A DNA stretch of 64,000 nucleotides from Pseudomonas viridiflava (GTDB lineage Bacteria; Pseudomonadota; Gammaproteobacteria; Pseudomonadales; Pseudomonadaceae). The notes under the pieces are model-generated. The model saw only the letters and a list, made by a program, of their open reading frames with translations. It was not told the DNA's origin and did not search any database. The stretch spans positions 54,619 to 118,618 of the forward strand of contig NZ_UTBZ01000159.1 in assembly GCF_900580865.1 (NCBI RefSeq), given 5' to 3'. Both the position numbers and the translations under genes were made by a program. Shown here in pieces: positions 36,223 to 45,376 of the stretch. The stretch's first letter is position 1; every line of letters begins with the position of its first letter.

Positions 36223-39200
36223 TCAGGACAAATGGTCAGCCACCACCGCCAGACTGGCAATTAATTCATTGCCCTGCACGCTCTTGAAGGCCTTCATCCA
36301 TCGTTCGAGTGCGAACACGTACTGACGGCCAGCGATTTTCACAGCCAGTTCGCATGCCCCCTGCTCCTCGATCCCGCGAACGATCAGACTGTGACCATTG
36401 TCTGGATCGGCGAGTACCAGATGGCCATCGACCCGAGACATCAGCCAATGCCCACACTCAGCCATTTCCAGCACCAACAAGCCAGGCTCCGTCAGCAGGT
36501 CCCCGGATGGGCGCCGCACATCGACAACGATGCAATCCAGACCCAGCCAGGTTGCGGCCGATATCCGATAACCCTCTGTGCGCGATCCGAAGGTCAGAAT
36601 CAAACTTTCGATATTGTCAGGAAGCAATGGCTGCACCTCGGTGAGGTCATCACTCACTTCCAGCACCATGACCTCCTCGTCACGGAGGGCGTAGCTACCC
36701 GGCAACCAGACGCCATCGACCGTCCCGGCGCTGAAGATCAAGGGGTCAATCGGGTCGAACAGCAGCGGATTGGCCGCGTCACGCGTACCGAGGAACGCCG
36801 CCCATTTCCCATCGTCACGAGCAGACACCTCGAATAGTCGATCAAGCTTCGGCACATAGTATTGGTAACGATTGCCGGTGTTTTCGACGGGGAGAAACGC
36901 GGCATGGGCTTGCCCCTCCAGCCGCTGCTTCAAACGCTCCTGCAATTGCGCAGGCGTCTGACCAAGGACGTATGACCAGCGGTTTTCCATGCTGACAATT
37001 CGCGCCGGTTGCTGATCCTGCAGTTGCAGCGTCACGCCTTCGCGAGTACGCCCGAGCAGCCCGTCACCATGCGTCAGCACTTCGCAAAACGCCCACGACG
37101 CCCATACTCGCTCGGCCTGTGGCAACGCTTGGCGATGCAGCAACACGCTGCCGTTGCCGAACGCCGAGCGCATCTGCTCGAGGGCGACCAGTGTCTGGCG
37201 CCACAGCTGTCCGGAAGAAACTTCAAGCAACCAAACCGCCTGCCGGTCGGGCGTCAGACCCAGCACCGTCAGCTCGTGATTGCCCATTGCGTCCATCAGC
37301 ACAAGCTTTTCGTCAATACACCATACGGGTAGAAACGTCTGACCCACTTGCGCACGCAGGCCGATGATGGCAAACGCGGCGCGGCTGTATTCCTTGGCAA
37401 GCGCCGGTAATGCCGTCAGCCAATCGGGGTTTTGTTGCAGCCAACGCTGGCCGAGGCCGACAAACTTCAGAACATCTCTATCAAGCTCGGACAGCCAATT
37501 GTCGTCCTTGGCGTCGAGGTCGATTTCGAACAGTCGCCCGTCGTCTTGAGTGGCCAGGAAGCTTTCGCCAACGCGCGTAACGTCAATCACATTTTTCGCA
37601 AGCGCCTTGTGCCATAGCACGTCGTCACGCAGCTCGATGCCATGACTGAGCATTTGACTTTGCCGGCTGTAAAACAGCAGCGCAGCGGCGGGATCAGAGG
37701 ATCGAGGCATCAGCATCACCGTGTCCGCATCAATGTCGGCGCCAGCCCGGAAATACCTGTCGTGATGCGCGGCAATCCATGCCCGCTCAAGCAGCCGATC
37801 GAAGGACCAGGCACGGGCGTGAATGTACGGCGCGTAGGTCCAGGTGCTGATGGACGAGGCCATGCCGGGTGTCTCGTCCGCGTAGGGACGACGCTGTTTC
37901 TGGCGATGGCGGAAAAACGCGATTCTCGTGCCCTCCTCGGGCTTGAGGAAAGAGTTTTCCAGACCGGGCGACCACAGGTTGATGTCCGTCAGCGTCACTT
38001 CGTGATCAGCCAGATGGAATTGCAGTGTCGTGCGCACGTTCATGGATGCTTGCTCAACCAACTGCTGCGAAACTCGCAGAGTGCCGTCCGCCAGTTGCCC
38101 GAAAGCGCTGATTTTCGTACCGGGTTCCACACTCAGCAGCCGATAACGATGTACAACCAGGCCGCTGATCACATCGACCCGCCAGACCGTGGCATGGTCG
38201 GGATGATAGAACCACGCATGGGCAGCGTTGACTGCGCCCAGCATCAAGCCGTCGTTGACTTCGCGCGGCAGATCGCGCGCGTATAACAAGCGTTTTTGAG
38301 CGACGTCGTAAAACGCCGTTGTGCGCACAGCGTCGCTGGCCGGACTGAACGCAACCTTGAACCGGTGAAGCGTGACGTAACCAGTGCCCAGACGTCCCTC
38401 ATGGGCGCGCTGGCGCAGATGGGCAAGGACATCACGCGGATTGCTTTTATCTTCGTCGAGGGTGATGGACACCAGGCGCAGCACATTGCGTTGCCAGTCC
38501 GGTTGAAACAACTCTCCCCCGGCCAGTTCGAGCAGCCCCTCAAACGCCGACAATACGATACCGTCGACCGTTAGTTGACGCCCCGCCAGATGCCTCCGGG
38601 CGGCGTCTTCATCCATCGTTTCTATGTGGTCGAAGCTGACCTGCTCGATGTTGACCCAAGGTGCATGCACCAGCCATTGGCCAGCGCCGTTGAACTTGAC
38701 CGTTTTCAATCCCGGCGTCAGACGCAGCTGGCAGCGGCCTGATGTGGCGGAAATTTCATAGGACAGCTTTTGCTGGCACTCCACCGGCAAGGCCGGAACC
38801 GCTAATTGGCGTACATGCTCGTCCAGTTGCACGCTGATTGTTGTGGGTTTGTAGACCGGATGCAGTTTGTAGAGGATGTGTTTCAAAGACGGTGTGCTGT
38901 GCAGATAAAAACGCCGGTTCCCCTGCTGATCGTATTCCAGCTTGTCCGCTGCACTGTTGCGCAATTGCGGATAGCGCGTGTGGATGCGCTTATCCAGATG
39001 GGTCGTCAGCGTATCGCCCAGTGCCGAGAGCGGATTGAAAAACGAGTACCAGGGTGGCTCAGGCATTTCACTGGCGTTGCGCGGCTCGACCTGCTCTCCC
39101 GGCAGTGGCTCGTACACATAGCCCGCGCCTCCCAGTTGATATTCGTAGCCGTAATAACAGAGCGGTGTGCAGGGCAACACCACGGTATGCAGTGCCGCAA

Positions 39201-42200
39201 CCCCTTGGATGTTCAGCGTTGTGCTCTCGGGGAGACCAAAGGCCTGCCGGATATTGAGGGAATGGTGAATCTGCTTCGGGTCATCATTGTATTGCGGCAA
39301 CTCGAGTGCGCCGCCGCCCCATGGATAAAAGCGCTGGCTGTCAAAACGAACCCGCCTGTCCTGCAGATCCAGGTGAGTGATCACCGCTTCTGGCGGGAAC
39401 CGCAACACCCCCTCCGCGACAGTGAAAGCGCCCGGTCTGTAAGCGTTGTGGATGGCACGCAAATGATTGCCCACCGCTGTTGCCTTGTCGGCAATCTGCC
39501 CAAGATTGCTGGCGATGGCAGTGGCTCCGATGCCGATACCGAGCAACGGCACAGACAGAAAAGCCGCCGCCGCCCCCACCGTTCCGCCTGCCGCCAGTGC
39601 CACGACATCCAGTCCCAACGCCACTGCGTTGAACGCCAGAGACGTGGAGAACCGCGAGCGCTGCTCGTGATTTTGCGCCAGGGAAAGGTTGTGAATGTCG
39701 AAGCCGATGTTGACCAGCGAAAACGCAAAACCAACGCCCGTTGCCGCGCGACCGAGCACACGGCCGGACAACGATGACTGGCGCAGGACCAGCGCCTGCT
39801 CACTGGCCACCACTTGCCGCACCAGGTTGATCATCTGTGCGGTATCGCTGAGCACGCCAAAACCCAACTGCGCATAGCTGACGTAAACCTGAACCTGCAA
39901 CGCAATCGACAAGGCTGGCAACTGATCACCCGCCTGGTATTCACGATGGCGCATTTCGCTGACCAGCGTCTGGATCGCAAAGGCGAAACTCAAGCGGCTG
40001 CCTCCATCAGCCTCGGCTGGACCACTCGGTTTGCCTGCCTTCACGCTCTGATGCAGATGCTGCTTGAGCTGAGTGAAGCGCGGGTCGGCCGTGCTCACTG
40101 TTCGCACTTGATGCGGATTCTTTGCATCGACCAATGTCACCGCAAAGCTGCCGTCCACCTGAGGCTTGAGCGTTTCCAGCAACGGCACATATTCACGCCC
40201 CAGCGAGTGTTCACTGCGCAACTGCTGCGTGGCTTGATCAAACGCCTGCGCCCAATAGCGCGCATCCACCTGCGCGAGGCTGGCACCCATCCTTGCGTTT
40301 TCGCTGAGCGAACGCTGGCGTGCCACGGCCTGTTTTGCCCAGACAGGGACACTGCGTGAATCACTCGAAGCAATGCGCAAAAAGCTGTCCAGGCGCAAAC
40401 CCGTCGATAGCTTGCGGGCCGCTATCGCCTCGGTGTTCAACTCGATCACCTTGAATCGCGCCCCGGCCATGTCGCCCAGACCGTAGAGCCTGGCCAGTGC
40501 ACTGTCGCCGGCGCTCAGATAACGCTCAACGCCACGTTTCACCTGCGCACCTTCGGCGAACGCATAAATGGCAAAGTTCGGGTCATAGAACCGGTAGACG
40601 AATTGCCCTCCTGCCTGCACTTTGGCCACCAGCAGGGCGTGATCGCCGGTGTCGAGCAACAGGACGGTGGCCGCACTTTTCGCCTCCAATGTCTGTATGA
40701 CCGAGTCCAGACTCTGCAAGCCGCGGGATTCGCCGATGGCACTGGTGGGCAAGGCTCGAAGTTCATTCAACGTACTGAGCAATGCCTGTGAACTCGGTTC
40801 CTGGTGGTTGACGTTGGCCGTGGCGACATGCCCCACCAGTGTCCGCTCGGCCGAATCGCCGGCAGCCACCGCTGCCCCCATCAGCAACGCCAGCGGATAA
40901 CACCGACGCCCCGGATCGCTGGTCGTGTGCATCAGCAAATCCTGCGACAGCTGCCGGGCCGAGGTCGCGCCGGCCTCGACGAACATCTCGCGCACCTGCG
41001 CGCTGCGCTGGAGAATCCGCGAGCGGTATTCAGCTTGCGCCGTGCGAGTGATCTGCCCGATACGTTCGCCCCAATGCCGTAAGGTCAGTGGTTCGAACAG
41101 TGCCTGAACCTTGAGTTCGCGGGCCGTCAGAACGTCATGCGCTTGTCCACGCGCCAGCCCGGCCTCGAAGTCGGGCGACTGCCGCTGGCGCAGGGCTTCT
41201 TCAACCGCATCATAACGCGCGAAAGTACCGTCGCCGTCAGTCTGGACAGCAAGGTCGCGCACGGTTTGCCAGACGTTGGCAAAGCTGGCGTCGTCCAGAC
41301 TTGTCGCCCCGAAAATCCCCCCGAGCATGGCGCGCACCAACGGGCTGAGTTGTTCCAGCGGCAGGGAATCATGGGCAATGCGGCTGAGCAGTTCGTTGAG
41401 ATTGCTTGAGGATTCGGCGCCATGGGAAACGGGCAGTTCGCGTACAGATTGCGCAAGGATCAACTGACGATTATCGAAGCCGATGGAAAAGGGCTTGGTG
41501 AAGGTGATATCACCGCTGAGCTTGTCCCTCATGGCTCGCACAAAGGGTTCGCCCAGATCATCCATCAATTGATGCAGAACCGACGTCAGCAGCACCGTTT
41601 TACCGCCCACCACAGGCCAGCCTTGTTTGAACGTCAGCGTCTGCTGCGGCTGAAGCAGATCCGCCAGTTGACCGGTGTAGCGTGATTTGAGTTTGCCGGC
41701 TTTCCACTTTTCCTGCTCTTTGACCAGCCATTGCTCCGCGTCGTCATTGACGGTCCAACCGGAGATCGCTTCCTCCTCGGTCTGGACGTTGTAACCCTCG
41801 TCCAGGCGCAAGCGCTCCTGAACCGTAATCTCGTTGTTCGGCAGGAGGTGAGTCTCGACATAATTTTTCATCCCGGTAACCGCCGCACCAGGTCCGGTAA
41901 GCGCAATGGTGCCGCGCGCTCCGACGCGAATACCATCACGGTAGTAACTTAAAATGGCCTCGCTCAACTTGCCCAGAAAATCCTGCAGCGTGCGCGTCAG
42001 TGGCCCCTGCTCTATTTTCTCGTTCATGACGTTTTCTATTACGTCGAGCAATCGTTCAGTCTGTGACCAGTCTACCGACGACGCGATGACCGCCTGCTCA
42101 ACCGCCTGGAGGCAGTCATAGTTGAAGCGGATCAATTGCATGACCGCGAGCGTCATTTCGCTTTGCGGCTGTGCCAACAGATAAGCATTCATCTCTCTGC

Positions 42201-43383
42201 TGAATTGCGCGCCCATACGCAGACCATGTCGCGGGCTGTGATCTTCACGCGGTGCGACAAATATATGCTCGACGCCGGGCTTGCTGCGGGCAAAAACCAG
42301 CAGTGCCTCCCGTTGTGCGGCAGGCAATGTCTCTGTGTGATCAGCGTAACGCAGGCGATCGCGACCGGGCATCAACGTTTCATCATGATTGAGCAAAAGC
42401 TGCAACACCCCCAGCCGTTGCTCGTCACTGAACCCGCTGATGTCGACACCGCCCAGTCTTTCAGCCAGTGGCGGCAAGTAATCCATGTCACTGTAACGCC
42501 CGCCTTCGGCATATTCGGCCTGCAAGCGAACAATGTCACTTGCCGCCGCAAAGTTGCCGCGCATTGACACTTCGCGTTGATAGACATCCTGTAAAAAGTG
42601 CCCGCTGAACTCCCGCCGAACATCACGCAACTGCAAGTCGCTGCCGGCCATTTGCTGGTGGGTTTGCAAACAGCGTTGACGAAAGGCTTCCAGCGTCGCG
42701 CGGTCCTTGCCATAGGCGCGCACCATCAGGTCGATCCGGGCCTGATCAGCATTCCCTTGCCATTGCGCTTGTTGCAGATACTCGAACATCTCGCGCTTCA
42801 ATACACGCGCACGATCTTCGATCATCTTTGAAAGTTCACCGGGGTTGGTCACTGTGTCCCCGCCAGACTCCATCGCATCAACTCTGGCGCTGTCGGATAT
42901 AACCCGATTCATTTCGAAAGCCAGTAACGCATCGCTGTCGTACCAGAGATTGAACTGGTAATTCTCGGCAGCCAGCACCTGACGCCAGATATTCATGTAA
43001 TCGCGCTGAATACTGCCGACTTCACTGCCGCCCACCCAGACAAAGTGCATGATCCTGGGGATCGGAACGGGCACGTCACTGAGCATGTTTACCGTGCCCG
43101 TCAAGCGGGCGGCGTAATCGCGCAATTTTTCTTCGACGCTGTCGATTAACCCCAACGCGGGTGCTGAGTTACGCTTTGCCAAGCGTTCAAAGCATTGAAG
43201 AAAGAGAGTTACAGCCTGCTGCCTTTCAGCAAGGCTCGTGGCCTGGCCAGCATTCTCGTAAACCGCCACCAGCATTGCATATTCGGCAGAACCGGAAAAC
43301 GCCTTGAATGCGCGCTTTAACGCGGAGTATTCATCGGCCGATATAAAATTAAACTCGTCAACATATTGCTCCATGACACCCAT
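36223..43383 (-). CDS. Giant TcdB/LifA-like glycosyltransferase toxin
   Basis: A 2386-residue protein. The N-terminal helical region (about 1-100) is followed by a GT44-type glycosyltransferase: PRIMHFVWVGG (about 108-118), LWYDSDALL, then FAAASDIVRLQ and GGRYSDMDYLPPL with a DxD motif at residues 299-301. These match TcdA/TcdB motifs. A segment around 825-960 has Cys828 (RRCYPLALLMG), His915 (TGDHALLV) and Asp934 (RFYDPNF), the order of a papain/C58-type protease. Residues about 1200-1300 are hydrophobic (FSLVNIGFDIHNLSLAQNHE, AALAAGG-like helices) like the TcdA/TcdB pore-forming domain. The last 900 residues are beta-rich. No signal peptide or RTX repeats are seen. Large clostridial toxins glucosylate Rho/Ras GTPases, and LifA/Efa1 joins a GT44 and a C58-like domain; activity here is inferred. 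AAGGA lies 9 bp before the ATG. Confidence 0.88.
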   Translation of the reverse strand: MGVMEQYVDEFNFISADEYSALKRAFKAFSGSAEYAMLVAVYENAGQATSLAERQQAVTLFLQCFERLAKRNSAPALGLIDSVEEKLRDYAARLTGTVNMLSDVPVPIPRIMHFVWVGGSEVGSIQRDYMNIWRQVLAAENYQFNLWYDSDALLAFEMNRVISDSARVDAMESGGDTVTNPGELSKMIEDRARVLKREMFEYLQQAQWQGNADQARIDLMVRAYGKDRATLEAFRQRCLQTHQQMAGSDLQLRDVRREFSGHFLQDVYQREVSMRGNFAAASDIVRLQAEYAEGGRYSDMDYLPPLAERLGGVDISGFSDEQRLGVLQLLLNHDETLMPGRDRLRYADHTETLPAAQREALLVFARSKPGVEHIFVAPREDHSPRHGLRMGAQFSREMNAYLLAQPQSEMTLAVMQLIRFNYDCLQAVEQAVIASSVDWSQTERLLDVIENVMNEKIEQGPLTRTLQDFLGKLSEAILSYYRDGIRVGARGTIALTGPGAAVTGMKNYVETHLLPNNEITVQERLRLDEGYNVQTEEEAISGWTVNDDAEQWLVKEQEKWKAGKLKSRYTGQLADLLQPQQTLTFKQGWPVVGGKTVLLTSVLHQLMDDLGEPFVRAMRDKLSGDITFTKPFSIGFDNRQLILAQSVRELPVSHGAESSSNLNELLSRIAHDSLPLEQLSPLVRAMLGGIFGATSLDDASFANVWQTVRDLAVQTDGDGTFARYDAVEEALRQRQSPDFEAGLARGQAHDVLTARELKVQALFEPLTLRHWGERIGQITRTAQAEYRSRILQRSAQVREMFVEAGATSARQLSQDLLMHTTSDPGRRCYPLALLMGAAVAAGDSAERTLVGHVATANVNHQEPSSQALLSTLNELRALPTSAIGESRGLQSLDSVIQTLEAKSAATVLLLDTGDHALLVAKVQAGGQFVYRFYDPNFAIYAFAEGAQVKRGVERYLSAGDSALARLYGLGDMAGARFKVIELNTEAIAARKLSTGLRLDSFLRIASSDSRSVPVWAKQAVARQRSLSENARMGASLAQVDARYWAQAFDQATQQLRSEHSLGREYVPLLETLKPQVDGSFAVTLVDAKNPHQVRTVSTADPRFTQLKQHLHQSVKAGKPSGPAEADGGSRLSFAFAIQTLVSEMRHREYQAGDQLPALSIALQVQVYVSYAQLGFGVLSDTAQMINLVRQVVASEQALVLRQSSLSGRVLGRAATGVGFAFSLVNIGFDIHNLSLAQNHEQRSRFSTSLAFNAVALGLDVVALAAGGTVGAAAAFLSVPLLGIGIGATAIASNLGQIADKATAVGNHLRAIHNAYRPGAFTVAEGVLRFPPEAVITHLDLQDRRVRFDSQRFYPWGGGALELPQYNDDPKQIHHSLNIRQAFGLPESTTLNIQGVAALHTVVLPCTPLCYYGYEYQLGGAGYVYEPLPGEQVEPRNASEMPEPPWYSFFNPLSALGDTLTTHLDKRIHTRYPQLRNSAADKLEYDQQGNRRFYLHSTPSLKHILYKLHPVYKPTTISVQLDEHVRQLAVPALPVECQQKLSYEISATSGRCQLRLTPGLKTVKFNGAGQWLVHAPWVNIEQVSFDHIETMDEDAARRHLAGRQLTVDGIVLSAFEGLLELAGGELFQPDWQRNVLRLVSITLDEDKSNPRDVLAHLRQRAHEGRLGTGYVTLHRFKVAFSPASDAVRTTAFYDVAQKRLLYARDLPREVNDGLMLGAVNAAHAWFYHPDHATVWRVDVISGLVVHRYRLLSVEPGTKISAFGQLADGTLRVSQQLVEQASMNVRTTLQFHLADHEVTLTDINLWSPGLENSFLKPEEGTRIAFFRHRQKQRRPYADETPGMASSISTWTYAPYIHARAWSFDRLLERAWIAAHHDRYFRAGADIDADTVMLMPRSSDPAAALLFYSRQSQMLSHGIELRDDVLWHKALAKNVIDVTRVGESFLATQDDGRLFEIDLDAKDDNWLSELDRDVLKFVGLGQRWLQQNPDWLTALPALAKEYSRAAFAIIGLRAQVGQTFLPVWCIDEKLVLMDAMGNHELTVLGLTPDRQAVWLLEVSSGQLWRQTLVALEQMRSAFGNGSVLLHRQALPQAERVWASWAFCEVLTHGDGLLGRTREGVTLQLQDQQPARIVSMENRWSYVLGQTPAQLQERLKQRLEGQAHAAFLPVENTGNRYQYYVPKLDRLFEVSARDDGKWAAFLGTRDAANPLLFDPIDPLIFSAGTVDGVWLPGSYALRDEEVMVLEVSDDLTEVQPLLPDNIESLILTFGSRTEGYRISAATWLGLDCIVVDVRRPSGDLLTEPGLLVLEMAECGHWLMSRVDGHLVLADPDNGHSLIVRGIEEQGACELAVKIAGRQYVFALERWMKAFKSVQGNELIASLAVVADHLS

Positions 43384-43675
43384 CAGACTTCATCCTTTAT
43401 TCATTGAGAGAATCCAGGACGAAGTTAGTCTGCCCGCGGGGCAACTTCAAAAAGCACAGAAATCAAATAATTTCCCGAGAAACATCAAACAACAGACAAG
43501 TTGATTGCGCGCATGATCCGGTAACAAACAGATGCATGACCAGTAGTTAGATAAACAAACGAAGCGGTGCTCCCAACGGATGCACCGCCCTGCTTTAAAC
43601 TTAATCGTCGGATAATGAATTTCGACTTGATGTCACACCGAGGCAACTTATTTACAACTTGCCTCGGCGCGTCGC
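43384..43675. other. 292-bp intergenic region between the toxin and cobJ
   Basis: AT-rich upstream region of the toxin gene. Two hairpins lie on the cobJ side: GCGGTGC/GCACCGC (43564-43570, 43582-43588) and CCGAGGCAA/TTGCCTCGG (43638-43646, 43659-43667). The second starts 8 bp after the cobJ stop and may mark the end of the cob transcript, although no U-run follows. No gene is seen. Confidence 0.5.
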
Positions 43676-45376
43676 TCAGGAAAGCGGTTTTTCGCCATAC
43701 CAGCGCGGCGTATAAACCCAATCACCACCGTTGGCACGGGGAAAGGTGCATGTCGTGGAAGAGCCAATCAGCACCATGGTGCGCATGTCCACCTGCTCCG
43801 GCGTCAACGCGCCCAGTGTCGTGTTGCGTAGAGTCTGGCCGGGACGACCGATGTCGCGACCCAAGACCACGGGTGTTTGCGGCGTGCGATGCTGCGCGAC
43901 AATCTCTAGCGCCCGACCCAACTGCCATGGACGAGCACGGGAGATCGGGTTGTAGAACGCCAACGCCAGATCCGCTTCGGCGGCCAGATCCAGACGCTTT
44001 TCGATGATCGACCAAGGCTTGAGGTTGTCCGACAGCGACATCACGCAGAAGTCATGGCCCAGCGGTGCTCCGGCCTGCGCGGCGGTGGCCAGCGAAGCGG
44101 AAACGCCCGGAAGGATTTCCAGATCGACGCTGTGCCACGCCGGATCAGCCGACTCGTGCAACGCTTCGAGGACTGCTGCGGCCATGGCGAACACACCCGG
44201 ATCGCCCGAAGACACGACAATCACCGAGCGCCCCTCAGCCGCCAGCCTGAAGGCGTGACGGGCGCGCTGCATCTCTTCGCGGTTGTCGGTGCAGTGCTGC
44301 ACTTGATCGTCGCGGAAGGGACCGGCCATGCGTACGTAGGTTTCGTAACCAAGCACATCGGTGGCGCGCGCCAGTTCGGCTTTCACCGCCGGCACCATCA
44401 GTTCGGCAGCGCCGGGGCCGAGGCCGATCACGGCGAGACGACCGCGTGGCCGGCCAATGCTGGAAACATCCAATGGCTGCTCGGCGACTGCGATTGCCAT
44501 GCCGTCGCCAGCAACGACCGTTGCCGCAGGTACGGCGACACGCGCCAGGGTTTCGATGTCGCTTTGCATAGCGACAAAGCGCAGCGGCACACCCAGTTCA
44601 AGCGCGGCCTCATGCAAAAGTGGCGAAGCCATTTGCGTCTCGCTGGCCAACAGACAGGCCAACGATTGCACGGCGATTTTCGCCTGTTGCAGCGCGCTGC
44701 GAACGGCACTCGGCAAATCTGCGATTTCAGCGCTCACCGCCACCGCCACACTGCGCGGATAGATCAGTAATTCACTGGCACTCGCTTCACGCGCGGCACT
44801 GCCGACATGAATCGAGCGCTGCGCTTGCGAATCTTCCGGCAATTGCGCCTGATCCAGCCACGGCGCCGCGCCTTCGATGCGCACGCTGTGGCCGGCCAAC
44901 AGATCGGAGACAAACCGCTTGCCCAGTTCCAGATCGCCCAGTGCGTAACCGCTCGGCGGATTGAGCAGGCAGGTGCCAAAACGCAACTCGCCACTGGTGG
45001 TGATCGCCGCTGCAACCTGCAACCCGGCTGCGATCTCTCGCGCCATGACATTCACCCCGCCGAGGCCGCCCAACAACGGCACCACGGCGCTGCCGTCTTC
45101 GGCCACGGCGAGTACCGCAGGTTCAGCGCCCTTTTCCAGCAGCAGCGGTGCCAGCGTGCGGATGACAATGCCGGCCGCGCACAGGGCAATGATCGGCATG
45201 TCCTGCTGATAAAGCGCGCGCAGGGTCGCGCCGAATTCCTGATAGGTGCAATCGGCGCCTTCGACGCGCCCGGCGAGGCCATGGATCTGCGCCGCCGGAT
45301 ACACCTGCTGAATGCGCCGTGCGGTGGCCAGGCTGCCCTGACCGAGAATGACGATGGCTGGCGTGGATTGAGTCAT
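43676..45376 (-). CDS. cobJ: CbiG-CobJ fusion (cobalt-precorrin-5A hydrolase-like / precorrin-3B C17-methyltransferase)
   Basis: A 566-residue fusion. The N-terminal part (about 1-310) is CbiG/CobE-like, with IALCAAGIVIRTLAPLL, SAVVPLLGGLGGVNVMAREI and a CbiG C-terminal region. The C-terminal part (about 315-566) is a CobJ/CbiH SAM methyltransferase with LAVIGLGPGAAELMVPAVK, YETYVRMAGPF, VVSSGDPGVFAMAA and LPGVSASLATAAQAGAPLGH. CobJ methylates C17 and contracts the corrin ring. CbiG opens a lactone in the anaerobic route, so the N-terminal part may be vestigial or moonlighting in this oxygen-dependent pathway. The start shares a base with the cobI stop (TGATG). Confidence 0.93.
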   Translation of the reverse strand: MTQSTPAIVILGQGSLATARRIQQVYPAAQIHGLAGRVEGADCTYQEFGATLRALYQQDMPIIALCAAGIVIRTLAPLLLEKGAEPAVLAVAEDGSAVVPLLGGLGGVNVMAREIAAGLQVAAAITTSGELRFGTCLLNPPSGYALGDLELGKRFVSDLLAGHSVRIEGAAPWLDQAQLPEDSQAQRSIHVGSAAREASASELLIYPRSVAVAVSAEIADLPSAVRSALQQAKIAVQSLACLLASETQMASPLLHEAALELGVPLRFVAMQSDIETLARVAVPAATVVAGDGMAIAVAEQPLDVSSIGRPRGRLAVIGLGPGAAELMVPAVKAELARATDVLGYETYVRMAGPFRDDQVQHCTDNREEMQRARHAFRLAAEGRSVIVVSSGDPGVFAMAAAVLEALHESADPAWHSVDLEILPGVSASLATAAQAGAPLGHDFCVMSLSDNLKPWSIIEKRLDLAAEADLALAFYNPISRARPWQLGRALEIVAQHRTPQTPVVLGRDIGRPGQTLRNTTLGALTPEQVDMRTMVLIGSSTTCTFPRANGGDWVYTPRWYGEKPLS

